Origin: Lepisosteus oculatus
Lineage: Eukaryota; Chordata; Actinopteri; Semionotiformes; Lepisosteidae
DNA: 64,000 nucleotides
Direction of reading: 5' to 3'
Assembly (NCBI RefSeq): GCF_040954835.1
Contig: NC_090714.1
Location: 2,654,501 to 2,718,500, forward strand
The notes beneath the pieces are model-generated. The model ran no database searches, was not told the DNA's origin, and saw only the letters and a program-made list of their open reading frames with translations. Numbering within the stretch: position 1 is the first letter of the stretch; each line of letters begins with the position of its first letter. Made by a program: the position numbers and the translations under genes. Below are positions 48,606 to 62,200 of the stretch, one piece after another.

Positions 48606-49934
48606 TAACCTGCTCTACTCTAAATGACGTTTGAATTCATCTGTTCTTTTATGAGCAAATTAAGATTCATAATATTTTGAATTATCAGGTTCAGTTTGAG
48701 GTTTGAGTAATCTCTTAGAATCCCTCTGAACATTTCACAAATGAGGGAGCACCTTTGTCATTGAGAGGGAGTCTACAACAGGGGCCCTTGATTAAGCTTA
48801 ACTGGCTGAAGAAGTTTGTGAATTTTCATGAAATGCATACTCTTGTGTAAATTATGCTTTTTATGCTGGATGAAAGTTATGTGATGAATGCATTGACTGA
48901 ATGATTATAGAGAATTTGACGTGGCATTTCCATTAATGGCTGCAGCTGGTACAGGTAATTACCATCTTGGGATAGGAAACCAATGTCAGAAGAATGGCTT
49001 TCATAAGAGAAAAGTAATGAGTTTGCCTGAGTGTGGAGAGTCACGTTCACAAAACTGATGGATCATCCAGCACTCAATCACAAGATGAGTTTCAGAGATT
49101 TTCTTTCGGATTTTATCATCCTAAAAAGAAAAAGAAGTATTTAAAATTGCAAACTATATTTTAGTGAAGTTTTTTCATTGCTGATTGCTTTTCAACTTGA
49201 CACTGCCAATTGAAGAAAATGCAGGAGAGCAGAAATACACTTTCACGCGGATCAGGAAGGTCTTTTTTGCATAGCAATTGAGGGGAGCTTAATTCTGTTC
49301 ATTTTATTTGCATAGGGAGTGGTGGTCAAACTTTGATAAAAAAAGAAAAAAATAGCACTCATGTTTTCACAAGAAAATAGCAGTCAAGCCCGAGTTTATC
49401 AATGGAGCTTAAATCCCAATTACAGCTGGCTATTGACATGACTCAAGCCCTGCACATACTGGGTATCTTTGACTTTATGTCCCTTTTTATAGTGGCCTCA
49501 TTTTTTACTTAATTTAACTGTTTTAATTACTAATTCAGTGTATTAAAGCCCAAAGTGCTTCCAGGTCTATTTCTGTTCAATAAAGTGCACTTTATTGTGT
49601 AGAGAAGCACGTTGTGAGAGTCAGAACTATGTAATTAGCTGTCTCTAAAAAATACTGCTGCTATTGAAAAGCTCTGCTGCTGTGTTGGGTGCGAAGATCG
49701 TGAGCACAATTGCTTTCATGAACTGTGGGTTTTGGGTTGCTGTTGTACGTTGAGGGTGGTGCTCGACTGTACAGTATGAAATTACTGGCGTTCTGTCTAC
49801 TGAGGGGGCCCAGCATTCTCTCTGCTTAATGCCATGGAGACCATCAACAACCATTGTGGCTCAAATAAGGAAATAGCCTGCCTATGCACATGCCTGTTGT
49901 CCATGTATGTTCATTTATGACAAAAGGAAATGTG

Positions 49935-50015
49935 GCAACCCCTGTTTTGTGCCCGTTTTTTGTGGGGATAGGCCTCCTTTGTGACCCCGAATTTGAAAGA
50001 GGTGGATGAAAACAC
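49935..50015 (+). repeat. V-SINE-type 3' fragment
   Basis: Only the 3' part is visible: GCCCGTTTTTTGTGGGGATA then GGCCTCCTTTGTGACCCCGA and a GAGGTGGATGAAAAC end, matching the GGGATAGGCTCC...GACCC tail of the complete copies. Confidence 0.55.
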
Positions 50016-53000
50016 CTACTGTATATGGCATGTTAGTTAAAAATGGCATTGTAGTTCTCCATACATTAAAGACTGGCTAGGTTCCTATCACCTTTCATGT
50101 ATCTCTAATAAGGCATGAGACACATGTTGGATATTTACTGTCATTCAATACCCTGTATTTCAGTACTGAAGCAGGAATTGATGCCTTACAAGCTTCATAT
50201 TCGATTAGCAAAGAGGTAAGAACTTACTGTGCTCCCCGTGATTTCTCATGTACAGTATCAGCAAGTCATTCCTTATAGACAACGGTGTACATAATTTCTA
50301 AAATTATCTCACACGCGTGCCATTAGAAATGTGCCAAAAAGCGTGTGCCCAGTTTAGGCCAATCTTTCATCATCTTCCACATTTTTTGTGTGTTCTTTTG
50401 CAGAAAATGAAATAACATTATAAATTATGTGTTGTATAGGACATGTAACTACGGTTTGTTGCTAAAGTGTAACTAAAGATTAGCAGCCTGGAAATAAATA
50501 AACAGTTACAATATGAGGCTGTGATATTACCAATTCCTTTGATTTGGGAAACCTATTATTAGTGTGTGTTCTTTTAGAGAGTACAGACAAATCAAAATCT
50601 CATTGAGCAATGTTACGTACTGTGTAGTGAATGTAATTCATTCCTGCATACTTTACACGAACCCCTGCTTCCAGTTAGTTTCTATAAATTGTACAATGTT
50701 GTGTCTTTCAGTAGAGAAGTGGCCTTGCGTTATTTTTTATGTATTTTAATTACATGAGATCAAATAAGGTAATCTGTGCCATCTCAGAGGGGTTTGGGGA
50801 AGGAGTTCGGCTTCACTTCACAGTTTCTTTTTTTTCATTTCCTTGGTCTTGAGTTGTATTTTAAAAACTAATTCTGAACAAGTTGTTTAAAACCTGGTGT
50901 TGGGTAAGTATTCTCAATTCTTTTATTTTACAAGTCTTTAAGTGTATAACAGTAGAAGTTCAGAATACTCACTAAAAATAATATATATATATACATATAA
51001 TATACCTGTGTACGTTGTTTCATTTATAGCAGGGTGGTACAAATATTTTTGTTAAGACTAAGCACGTAATACTTATGGACCATTATGCATTATACAATAC
51101 ATGGGTTGCTGTATAAAAATTCAGATGCATGTGTAATTGAATGGCACAAAAAGTATGACAAGGTCTTAAGATTACTGTACATACAAAAATGTAACAACCT
51201 TCAGCTGTGAATTGGTCCTTTACTTCAATAATTTGCTATTAATAATAGAGGTGTTGGTAGATTGCCCCTTCTACAAAACAAAATTCTTCACAAGATATTT
51301 GTTCTGACCACTGTGAGGATATGGAATAAAGACAAATGTAAGTACTGTACACAAAACATAACAGCAATGCAATGGAGAGACCAGGTGAAACTGAATCACT
51401 GTGTTATTAGCTCAGACACTGAGTTCATTTTCTCTAGGAATTTATTTCTGGCATGTTATTGCTATTCATCATCATGCTTATGCTGGCATTTATTTAAGTT
51501 TTAAGTTTTGTTTTTCAAATACCTTTTAATGTGTTGATAAAATCGACATTAATAAAACTGAAGAAAAACCACTGGAACACATAACACTGAAAACAAAATG
51601 TATTATCTGCCTTTGGGGTCCATTGAATTTCACCTTCAGCTTGTTATTTTTTCTATAGTTTTCTATAGTTTATTCTACAGTGAAGGCTGTTATGAGATTC
51701 AGAAATATATCAACCCCACACAGCTCAAGGGTCTCCAAGGTTGCCAATAAGAAAGAAGAGGTAAAAATAAAATCAGGTAAAATGCATTTGCGCCTGATCT
51801 CTCTAAATCGGTATACTGTTCACAGTTAACTGCCTGTACCTATATACTCATTTATCACTAATAAAAGCAGTCAAAATTCCAACACTTGCTTTCTGATTTA
51901 CAATGAAAATCTTAAGACCTTTCTGTGTTATTTGTACACTGCCAAGAAAAGGGATGTGCAAGGGAGGTTAATAATTCAACCTGTCTGCACTAGAGGGAGC
52001 CCAAGATTTAGAGTATGGAAGCAGCAGAGCGTAATAAGACTTATCTTTCAATCTTCCGTCTTCAGGCTGGGTTGTCTGAATGATCAAAATTCACATTTCA
52101 CTATAGTGTACTCCTGCTTGGAAGAATAACTACTCCTCAAAGAATGAACTCTGATTGAAACAGACCAGGCTGAAGTGGATTCACAACAGGGAGGTTTTCA
52201 ACAGCGAGCAGCACAGGGGAGTTTCAAGTTCCATGCTGGCCCTTTACAATCTATTTGAGTTACCTGGGTACATCCATAGCTTCACAACCTACAGTACAAG
52301 CCTTGGAAAGACGACTGGACATTGGAAGGAGATTTTCTTTTCATTTAACAGTTTTCAGTCTTCACTAACAGCAATAAGCTAAGCTAGAGAGTTTGAGTCT
52401 CGTGCTCTGTGGAAAGAATCAAACTAGCTTTTTCTGGGGAGCAGGTTTTCAAGGTGCCAAGATAAATCCAGCTGACATATTGACAAATTCCATAGGTACT
52501 GGGACAAGGTAGTTCCAATACAGTGCTATAATTCTGCTTGATTTCACCAGAAGACGCTAAACTTCTGTTCAAGCCCCACGTAAGGATTTAATATCTCACT
52601 AGGGAATTTTAAATAAACCAGATTTTAGTGCACTAGCGAAGAGGTTTAGGTCTACAAAAGGAGATTCGTCCTATGTAAAAGTCTCAGTTGTGGTTAACAA
52701 AAAGGTTTTCTTCTTTTTCCAAACAGTGGTGTTTGGGAATAGTGTGGTGAAACATTTAATCTTTTTAATACAACAGTGTTTTGTGAAGGCAATGCAGCCC
52801 AAAATTCTTTGTCTTCTGTTGGATGGGACAGTATATGGGGCATACTTCATTGTTCTAGCAAGTCAGCTGTCCTTAAAGTTGCTTTTGTGAGACTACTGTA
52901 TAATTCAAGAAAGGGCAACTTTGAAAAGATCCTTTGAGAGACATGTTTTGCTTGCTAGAGGAAGTCAACTTATATAAGCATATACAATACTTTTACAGTA

Positions 53001-53068
53001 TATCTGCGCAATACAAATGTGCATTACTGTATATACTGCAGAATAACAGTGTTTACTATGTTTTTTTA

Positions 53069-53136
53069 TTTTGTACGTGGTAAGTACTACTGTATGTACT
53101 AATTTGTACATAGTGATTACTACAGCATGTACAAAA
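53069..53136. repeat. Imperfect palindrome built on TTTTGTAC
   Basis: TTTTGTACGTGGTAAGTACT...TGTATGTAC at 53069-53099 pairs imperfectly (about 70 percent by eye) with the sequence ending GCATGTACAAAA at 53136. The ends are the best matched part. It may be a decayed small inverted-repeat element. Confidence 0.5.
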
Positions 53137-53980
53137 TTAAAAACAGTTCAGTTACAGTAAGTAAAAACAATTAGTTTTGAGAAAGAGGTGATGGTGAAAC
53201 CTTTTCTTCCAATAATCAGAAGACTATTGGATAGACGTGTGTCTTTTTTCACTGTAGGAGAGATGCAGCATACTATTTCGACATAAATATATCTATATCT
53301 GGGATTTATAGAATGATATGTCTAAGGTGAGGGAATTATTAACAATAAGAGAAAATCAGAAATGGAGAATTTCAAAACTGGCACAAGAATTTAGCAGTTC
53401 AACTTTGTTTATCCCTCCACAGAGGGAGGATGAATACTCCACAGCAGGTGCTCTGATCCTGTTATGGAGAGTTAGCCCAGCACTCCTGTGAAGTACTCTC
53501 TTTTCCTGCAGCTAGTACCTGGGATTGTGTTCCTTTCATCATAACACCCGCGGCGAGGAAAATCAAGGAAGAAGGCCCTCCAAGCAATGCTAGCACATTG
53601 GTGTTTCAGTGCTGCGCGGGCTGTATCAGCTAGCGAACAGGCTGTGGGTGGGATAGTTACTGAATCAACAGCCCAGGTGTGGGACGAGATCGGTGTGGCC
53701 ACATAGTGGATAAGGACAAACCACTCAGCACCTTAGGAGCGGTTGGTGGGGCACTGCCCAGGCAGTGATCAGCAAAGAGAGTGAAAGGCTAATCTCAGGT
53801 GAAGAGACCACTCATAGGTGGACAGAGACTCGTGAGGAACTCTTCATCTTAGCAGGTGTGCCTTCTTTGTAGGAGATATTGCTTTGAACTGAAAAGAGCT
53901 GAAACTAGATCTGCTGTATCACTGTTGCTGAGACTGCTATAGAAGATAAGTGTCTCGACAGTAATAAGGCACGTAATACC

Positions 53981-54190
53981 GATGGATTAGATTCACCCAG
54001 AGATGCTAAAAGTACTGGATATTGTGGTTAACCTGCTTCTTCAATATTGTAATGATACCTCAAGTATAGTACCTCTGGACTGGAAAGCTGGGGTGATTGT
54101 CCCCATCTTTAAGAAAAGGGGCCAGAAGATATATTCCTACTGTAAGTAGGGAATAGGGTCATACTCCACAGCCTCCCTAACAATGTCTGT
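53981..54190 (+). pseudogene. Non-LTR retrotransposon reverse-transcriptase fragment
   Basis: One frame reads IHPEMLKVLDIVVNLLLQYC and then SIVPLDWKAGVIVPIFKKRG, followed by QKIYSYCK and a stop. It matches the PEMLKAL...VP-x-DW-x-x-GV-x-VPIFKKG-D block at the start of the RT domain in a LINE group common in fish. The next block (NYRGI-x-LLS) is visible only as a mangled GIGSYSTASL. GC-richer sequence at 53.4-53.95 kb may be upstream sequence of the same element. The clade is not settled. Confidence 0.75.
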
Positions 54191-54199
54191 GCTTGAGTG

Positions 54200-57100
54200 T
54201 GCTTTATTTTAAAGTAACCTTTTAGGAATCCGATAGGTATTTAGTAGGGACTTTTTGTGACTACATACCTCTAAATAATCATAATCTCCGTCTGCTCATT
54301 ACTGTGTATTAGTCACTTACAGTAAGTAACAATGACTGAGTAAAATAAGTTAATAGCTTTTAGTCTGTTATTCTAAGCTCCACTTATTTGGCCATGTACC
54401 AGTCCTTTATTTATGGTATGTTCGATGATTAGCGCAATAAAGATGAAATAGATCACGAATTTTATAGCCATTCCACCACAAAAACTTGAAAGTACAACTA
54501 AAATTAACTACTGAAGGAGTATTTTAGTTTTCTGTTAATATCAAGGCCTTGGTTTTGTTATAGCATAGCCACATTCGAGATATCACTGCTTAAAGATTTT
54601 AAAACTTTCACAGTGCCTCAACTCTCTGCTCATGTGGGTAGACTGAGGTCACTTTTTTTCCATGATAAAATGATCTGGACATTTTTACAATAATAATGCA
54701 TTACATTTACTGTATATAGCTCCAAAGGATTTTAAAGTGCAAGACTGCATAGAAAGGACTCCATTTCCACCACTTCAGTGTAATATTCACCTGAGAAACA
54801 CAGCAGCCAATATACACTATATTACAAGTAGCTCAGCTGGAGAAAGGAGAACTTCTTACAGTTGAATTAAGGAGAGAATCTACAGTAGGTATACCAGACA
54901 TCTGCCTGTTTCTAAATAATTAAGGACAGATCCTCAGAAAATAACATACTGTACTGTAGTAAACAATATGGAAATGATGTTGGTATCTTAGTAATAATAT
55001 GTATGCAGTATTCTTGTGGTGAAGTAGATATACAATCTGTAAGTGCTAGTCATATTAATCTCTTTTTCATGAAAAAATATCATATTGGCAAGCTGCAGAG
55101 AGAAAGAAGTCACTGATACCCATCTTTTGGGAGGGTTTTGTAGAGATTAGCAGGCATTTTGAACACTTCCATAGCATGGTAAATACCTCATACTACTGTC
55201 TGAAGTGATATGAAATGGACACTCTGTGAGTGAGAAGCCTCCATGAATATTAATTTATACCAAGGAATCTTCAATGTCTGAGGCAGAAGTTCAGTTCTTT
55301 CAAAACATTCTCTTTAATCATGTCACAAGTTCAGTAAATCATCGCAAATGCTTCATTTTGTACTATTGTGTGCAGTACTCTGGGAAATTACTTAAAAACT
55401 AATACAACACAGTTTTAAGTTACTTATGCAGGATTGACTTTTCTAAACAAGTAGTTGGGGGACATTTCTTTTAAGAGGTACAGCATTAATTGAAATAGTA
55501 ACTATACACACTCTACATAGATCAGTATACCTCCTCACTTTTCAGATATTACTTCCTCCAACATGTTAATTTTTTAGATTAAATCACTTTCATAAATAAT
55601 TTATAATTACAATTCATTCATTTATTTTTAAATAAGTTGGCTCAACATTGTGTGCATATAGTGAACATATATTCAATTGCAACTGAGACTGTATGTATTA
55701 GATGAGTAGGTGTGTATGCATGATTAAGCTGTAACACCTTATCATTGTTTTTGTCAAGACAATCCTAGCACATTGTGCCAGGGATGTCAAAAACTGATCT
55801 AAGCAACAGGGACCGAAAGAGGGATGTTATTAAGTGTGTAGAATCCACTTGCTCAGCTTCAGTACAATGGATCGCATCTGGTAATGAGTTGTTCAAACTG
55901 ACTAATTATAACCACCTCAACAGGCTATGAGAGCAGCTTCAAGGACAAAGCCCCCTCAGAAATATAATTACTCATTTGGCTGATACTTTAATCTATTGTA
56001 ACCACTGTAATGACACTTCTAAGTAATAGAGAGATCACAATTACTTATTTTTTACATACATTTAGTACTGAGTTATCCATCTGATTGTTACATCAACGGG
56101 AGCATCTTGGTCCAGGAGGTACCAAAGTTACAGGAGCAGGATCTCCGTCTGAGATTTGACTCTGATAATCCTCTGGAGTTCAGACTCCTAAATACTGTTC
56201 AGGTCAACACTGATATAAACTGAACAGTCACTATTAGTTTTGAAAAATATGAAAAGGGCAAAACTTGTGGCTAAATATTGCTTTTGGTTTTTCTGAGTGC
56301 CATGCGAGTGTGCACTTTGCTTTGGGACATTCCTCTAGGTGTCTTCCAAAAAAGCAGGCGTAGCTACAGTGACGATTTGAGCAAAGCCACTGGTTACAGT
56401 AATAATTTCTCCTGAAACCCTTGTACTTCTAAAAGTACTGCAGAAAGAGGCAACAGGGCAGCTTTCAGGAATTTAAACTCTAACCATTACAATATCATGA
56501 AAAAATATATGAGAATTGGTCTACAGTAACTCACATGCAAAGTGCCTTTCAAAGTTAAATCAAAATCAGACCCTTCTAGAAATCCAAGCAATTACTAACA
56601 TCCAGATAGCTATGTAGTATCATGAAATCTATTACACAATACGAGCTGTATTAATAATAATAGTTATGTGTGCAAATAAATACCACTTCCCGTGGATGGG
56701 GAAGTCACTTCCAAGGACTGCATGGTGTGAAGCAGACAGTTGGTCGTTAGTTACAGTACCTACACTGTAACTAACATTGAGACCTGAAGGGTTCCTGCAC
56801 CAGTTAAACTGCAGGAGGTACACAGGATGGAAAGTTCTGAGCTGGATCACAGTAAGGGAATGGGGACCATTACATAGGTGTCAGGGGATTAGTTAAGATT
56901 CTGGATTGTCATCAGTTCAGTAAAATGGCATGTCCTACAGTTCAGTCCTCCAACATTCTTTCTAATTGGGCCAGCGTTTTGGTGTCTGTGATCGAGATGA
57001 GAAGTCCAATCAGCTGACAATATTGACAGCAGCTACTGTGCCTTGTTCAGTGTTAAGGTCTACTTTGGCACAACATTGGCTGCTGACATACAGGATACCT

Positions 57101-57974
57101 GTATCTAAGACTGTACCCTTGAGAAACTACTTTAAGGTTCTTTTCAGTCTGCTGGAGTTCTGGTCTGAATTTTTAAAATGCTAAAATAAGAGGACATATT
57201 AAATATGTTATACAATATTTAGCAGTTTTAATTATGTAACATTTATCACAGGAAATCCACTTTTGGTACCAAATAATGAATCAATCTGTTTATAACAAAA
57301 AAATCATATACTGTATGGAGAAAGAATTGGGGTATTTGTGCTGAATATTCATAAACATTAAAAACAAAATGGTGTTTCAACAAAACATGTTCAAGAATAT
57401 TCTAAAGTTTGATGGGAGTTCATGAGTTTTTGTTTACCTGAAGATTAAATATTTGTTCTGGATAAAACCTTAAGGGGCGATGACATGGTTGTGAATGTGA
57501 CACAAATACAGAGAAAAGCCATTAGGTAAGAAAACACCATAAATATAAAAACAAAACCTGTTTTCGTCTTCACACGTTGAATTCTGGGTGGTTTGAGTGC
57601 ACACTGATGCTGATGACCTGAGAGCAGTTCCATACAATCCATTACTTTAATGTACTCAGATCCTTGAGAGCTCAGTTTCACCATTAAAATGCTATCATAG
57701 AGGTGCTGAAGAATATTGAAGAAGACGTTTAAGAAAAGTAATCTTTATCAAGGGAGTTTTAGAACTTTTAATGATGATATTTGTGTTGGGCAGCATAATG
57801 TATGTGCTGGTTGATGTGAACAAGAGAGATGAACGTGAACGCAAACATAGTTGTATTTAAAAGGAATAATATAATGTTATTTTTTGGTGGTGAGTGTAAT
57901 GGGGTCTTTATTGCTTTATTAACTGCACTGCAATGATTGTACAGTTCAAACCCAATTATTAACCTTAACTTGCA
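54200..57974. other. Gene-free sequence
   Basis: AT-rich, with many TACTGTA/TACAGTA motifs. No domain-bearing frame and no clear repeat family recognised. Confidence 0.45.
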
Positions 57975-58262
57975 GGTGCAGTACCTGGGGTGCTATCTGC
58001 ATGGATTCTGCATGTTCTCTCCATGTTCAAATGAGTTCCTCCAGGTACTCTGGTTTCCTCCCACAGTCCAAAGACATACAGGTGGGCTAATTGGCTTCTG
58101 GGGTGATTGGCCCTGGTGTGACTGTGTGTCTGTCAGTTTGTCCTGTGTTAGACTGGCATCCTGTCCAGGACATAACGCATCTTGCACATGCTGTTTGCTG
58201 GGATAGACTCCCTTGTGACCACGGATTGCTAAAAACAGTTCAAAATAGGAGGATAGATAACT
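57975..58262 (+). repeat. V-SINE-type element, 5'-truncated
   Basis: The best preserved core in the window: ATGGATTCTGCATGTTCTC, TCTGGTTTCCTCCCACAGTC, CAAAGACATACAGGTGGGCT, AATTGGCTTCTGGGGTGATT, AGACTGGCATCCTGTCCAGG, GGGATAGACTCCC and a GGAGGATAGATAA end. The tRNA-like head is missing. Confidence 0.85.
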
Positions 58263-58619
58263 TCCACACTACTGTGTAGGCCTAAAGAAATTATGTGTGT
58301 AAAAAAATACTTTTTATTACTTATTATTGGTGTTTCTCTACTGGTTTAAAACTACTGTACATTCAGTTACGACTGTAGGGAAAATATTGTTCATGTGTTT
58401 ATAGCATCTACAGCACAGTGCATCTTAACATACTGTATTTCTTATACAGGTTTTGCAGGCAAGTGCATTTACAGTATTTATTCAGTACAGAAAAAAAACT
58501 AACACTTTCAGATGAAAAGATTTTAAAGCCACAGTTGTCCACAATAAGATCAGGTTTATTCTTTAAGAATATTTGGGGAATACGAAAATGAGGATGAGGA
58601 TGCACTAAGCAAGAGCAAA

Positions 58620-59259
58620 AGTTCTAACGCGTTTCTTGAGGGCTTTGCGTTGTGATCATGTGTGCGCAGGTACCCTGCTCCTGATCGGGAAGCTGTAATG
58701 TTGCGTGTTGTGATTACAAAGGTGCGCAGCAACAACATCACGCGGGCGGCTTAAAGTCACGTCTCCACAGTGTTAAATACCAGCGCGGCGACCAGTTCAG
58801 CTCCAGAAGTGCCGACGACAGGCTAACAGCACGAATACAAGAAGTCTCCCATGGCAGAAAACTTCGCAGTTTCGGTTTGCAATCAACACATCCAGCTTGT
58901 ATTTATGTTTAGAACAAATAAGCGAACAATAAGCGAAAAGATGGACGGAGAATTCCCAAGCATCAATTAACACGCAGTCAGGCGGCAGCCTCAGAGTCAA
59001 AGTTAACTGCGAGGTGAAGCGCTACAGCAGGTTTTGTCGGGAATTTGGACACCCCTTGTAAAGAGTTCTGAGTTGGGTGGATTATACTCGCAGCCTTGTC
59101 ATCCCCAACCTTTAACTGAGCCCCACGCTGTTTCATTTCTGTAGAGGAGCTGCTGGAGAAAAACCCCGGACAGCATCAACAGTATGAAAGTACCCACGGC
59201 AAGCGCATCCAGGGTGAAGGGACTGTCTAAAGTTATGGGCAGCATTTGAAATCAAAAAG
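58620..59259 (+). promoter_or_regulatory. CpG-dense candidate promoter and non-coding first exon
   Basis: CpG is dense here against a CpG-poor background (for example GCGGGCGGC at 58742-58750, and CAGCGCGGCGACC). A TATA-like TTAAATA sits at 58773-58779, which would put a start near 58.80 kb. A donor-like AAAAAG/GTAGGC gives a possible exon end at 59259. The interval has no long open frame; an ATG at 59184 opens only 21 codons, ending at 59249 before the donor. This suggests a 5' UTR exon of a gene running to the right beyond the window. No transcript evidence is available. Confidence 0.4.
59184..59249 (+). other. 21-codon frame in the candidate first exon (uORF or chance)
   Basis: Reads MKVPTASASRVKGLSKVMGS plus one residue and a stop, ending 10 bases before the donor-like site at 59259/59260. 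If the exon is real this would be an upstream ORF. It has no recognised motif and could be chance. Confidence 0.2.
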
Positions 59260-62200
59260 GTAGGCTTTTCATTGCTACTTTTCAGGCAGTAGGACCTGTA
59301 GCTTATTGGTAAATGACTTGCTATGAAGATAAGGAGAGAAAAGTTCCCACAGCTTTCGTGACCTTCGTCATTTACAGTGACGAATCCGTGTTACCAGAAA
59401 CCAGAAGGGACACATGAGACTCTCTCTTCGCAGGCGGTTCTTTATACCACTTTCCTCTTTGCATGATGCCTTTAAAAAGGGGGGGATGAATAAAGGTCAG
59501 AAAGTAATAAAAAAGAGAAACGTACTGTCATTACATGACCTTGGCGAATCAAGGCGGAATGCAAGTCGCTGCCGGTGGAGCTTCGTCTCGAAAAGGTCCG
59601 TTTCATTTCGCGAGTGTTAAAGATGCGTTACTGTGACCGGGGTTGTGCAGAAGACCGAGAGAGAGAAAGATTAGTGCAGGCTTTGCCTTACTTTGCTCAC
59701 TGTTGCGTAGTTGAAAACGGGCTCTCGCTGCACAGTCGTGAATCAGTGATATACTCTGGCTTATACTGTATGTGAGAAGTCGGTATCAAACCTTGAGTGA
59801 AAGGTAAACGTTCTCATCGATAATAACAGAGAAAAAGTGTTCTCATGTTCCGTCTGAGTTTTATTTCATTACTGTAACTTATAGTGTAAGTGACTTCATG
59901 ATTCTATCAGTTCCGTCTTTATCGGTTTTTAAACAAACACACACACATATATATATATACTGTATATTGCATGCTACAGGGCAGGTTTTTGCGCAAAAGC
60001 CCATTTCTAGAAAAGCACTTCCTGAGTGCCTGCTGGACTCGCCGGGGATTTGAATGAACGACCCAGGGAGAGGAGCGTTTTGAATTAGAACTATTTAAAC
60101 GCACGTCTTTGTAGCTGAATTCCAAAGCGATTTTAAAGTCTTTTAAAAGACTAAAGGGGCTAGCTACAAACATTTCACTGTCTTCTTTGTCGTTAAGAAA
60201 TCGCAGAAAGGTTTTCGCTAAACTTTTAATGTCTTTTCCGATCAAGTATTTTAGATTTGTCACTTATTCCAATCATTTGAAATTGAGCATTTATGATGAA
60301 AGTCGACTATGCTACAGCTCATTAGTATTGTTTTGAAAACGCTTGGATCGAGCAAGCCGTGTGTTGTCATAGGGCGCACGCATGTTTATTTATGTGTGTA
60401 CGTTATAAAGCTGTTAGCAGGTGTGATTGTGTTATCCGAACAACACAGGGGAGGATGAAATTAAACACTGCTGAAAACGACAGAAGACGCTCCTATTTAT
60501 TTGTCATTGATACTTTCAGAATAGTAAATAAAAGTGCTTAGCCCCAGCTCGGATCTTTCAGTTGCCAGTCTTCTTCATCTTGCCTTGAAAAAAGAAATAG
60601 CGTGTAATTTTAACTTTTAAGTGATTTTCTTTTCATTTTGTTAGCAAACGGTGATGTCTGGCACCGTCAACCATTCCCAGCGAGCTGCCGCCTTTCATCG
60701 TCTTTCAAATGAAATAGTTTTAAAAAATAACACGTAAAAAGACGACAGAAATAATGCAGCGATGGGTCAGTTTCTCAAATTCCGTCCTTGTCATGCGTTA
60801 TAATCCACATAATGCACGTTTACAAACGAAATCAGTTTCACTGGTGTTAAAACAGTGCTGGGAACAAGTTGTTGCTATCGATTTATCCATTTTTTTCTGA
60901 GTTAAGGTGTCTTGTACTGTACAGTATGTGTTTGTATTTGCCCATGGCCAGCTATGAGCTACTGTGTTGCGGTCTCGCCGAACTCTGGGCTGAAGGGGGG
61001 GTTAGTTGCACAACTTAAATTCCTCATCCTCAAGTCCTGACTCACGCACTTAAAACGAAAACCATACTTGACAGTCCGGGGCAATGGAAGACTATATAAA
61101 TGGATCTATCCATGCATAAAATCCTGCGATTACCTCACTTATGGAAATTGCCCAAATGTTTCAATTGGGAGAAATTGAGAGGCTGATGCATTTTTTAGTT
61201 CCCGAGGGAAATATTGGCATGTAGGAGTACACTGTTTGCTTTTGGGGAAATGCGCAGTGTACGATGAAGAAAGCGTAATATTATATATTTTTTATTCATT
61301 TTGTTCGCCACCATCCACGATTTGTCAGATCGGTAATCCGGAAAAGTCCGTCTTGAGATCCAATGTTAAGGCAAAGGGGCTTTCTGAGGGAAGATGCACA
61401 CCCCCTAGCAAGGACAACATCATGTTTCAGATCTATTTTCAGATATTCAGATATCACAAACGTTGTATGCTGAGAAGCAGATTAAAAGATCAGATAACAC
61501 AAACGTATCCGAATCTGGAATCTAACATGAGAGAATATAGGTGAATGGGTGTGTTTGCTTTCACGCTAGTTAGGCAATGAGATTCTTGGAAGCTGGCCTT
61601 GAAAAACCCATGCCAGGATGACATTTTGGGGTAAAAAATCAGCTGGAAAACATGAATTATTAATATGATATCAATTCACATTTCTCACATGCCAGTGAGG
61701 AGCAAGAGGCAGATGAACTACAGTATGTAGTGCTAGAGATGTACAGTACTCAAATGAAAACATTGCCTTTCAGCTCAGTCCACTCTAAAGCACAAAGCAA
61801 GCATCTCAAAAACTGCCTTCCCATTACTTGACACTAACACATCTCACACTCTCCTACAGTATTGTATGTTTCTAATCCTTAAAGCTAAAATTCACTGTCT
61901 GCAAAATATGCAGCACTACAATACAGCTGTCAGGAAAACAACAAAAATCCAGAATTCAATGTACTGTAACATCCAGTTCTCATCTCAGAAAGCCACTTTA
62001 GATGACTGAAAATCTGCAGATTTTCCAAAGTAAGTGCTTTTATTTCAGGCAATTATAGTTTATATCATAATTATAACTGGAAGTAAGTCTTAGTGTGTTA
62101 AATTAAGAGACCCATGTAGTCTTTTATATTGGTTGTCCATACTCGCCCATATTGTAGGAAATAATTGCTTTATCTGATGAACCAACAGATGACAGAGCTA

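Larger units (their letters stand above)
47891..53400. other. Gene-free sequence
   Basis: Apart from the SINE pieces at 48.55 and 49.94 kb and an (AT)n stretch at about 50980-51000, no exon, RNA gene or complete transposon was recognised. Confidence 0.45.

Noticed and set aside
59919..60263. 114-codon - frame near the CpG-rich promoter
   Set aside because: It runs into an (AC)n(AT)n microsatellite and has no recognised domain. A GGGGATTTGAATGAACGACC phrase recalls a reversed tRNA B box, but no tRNA fold or SINE core accompanies it.
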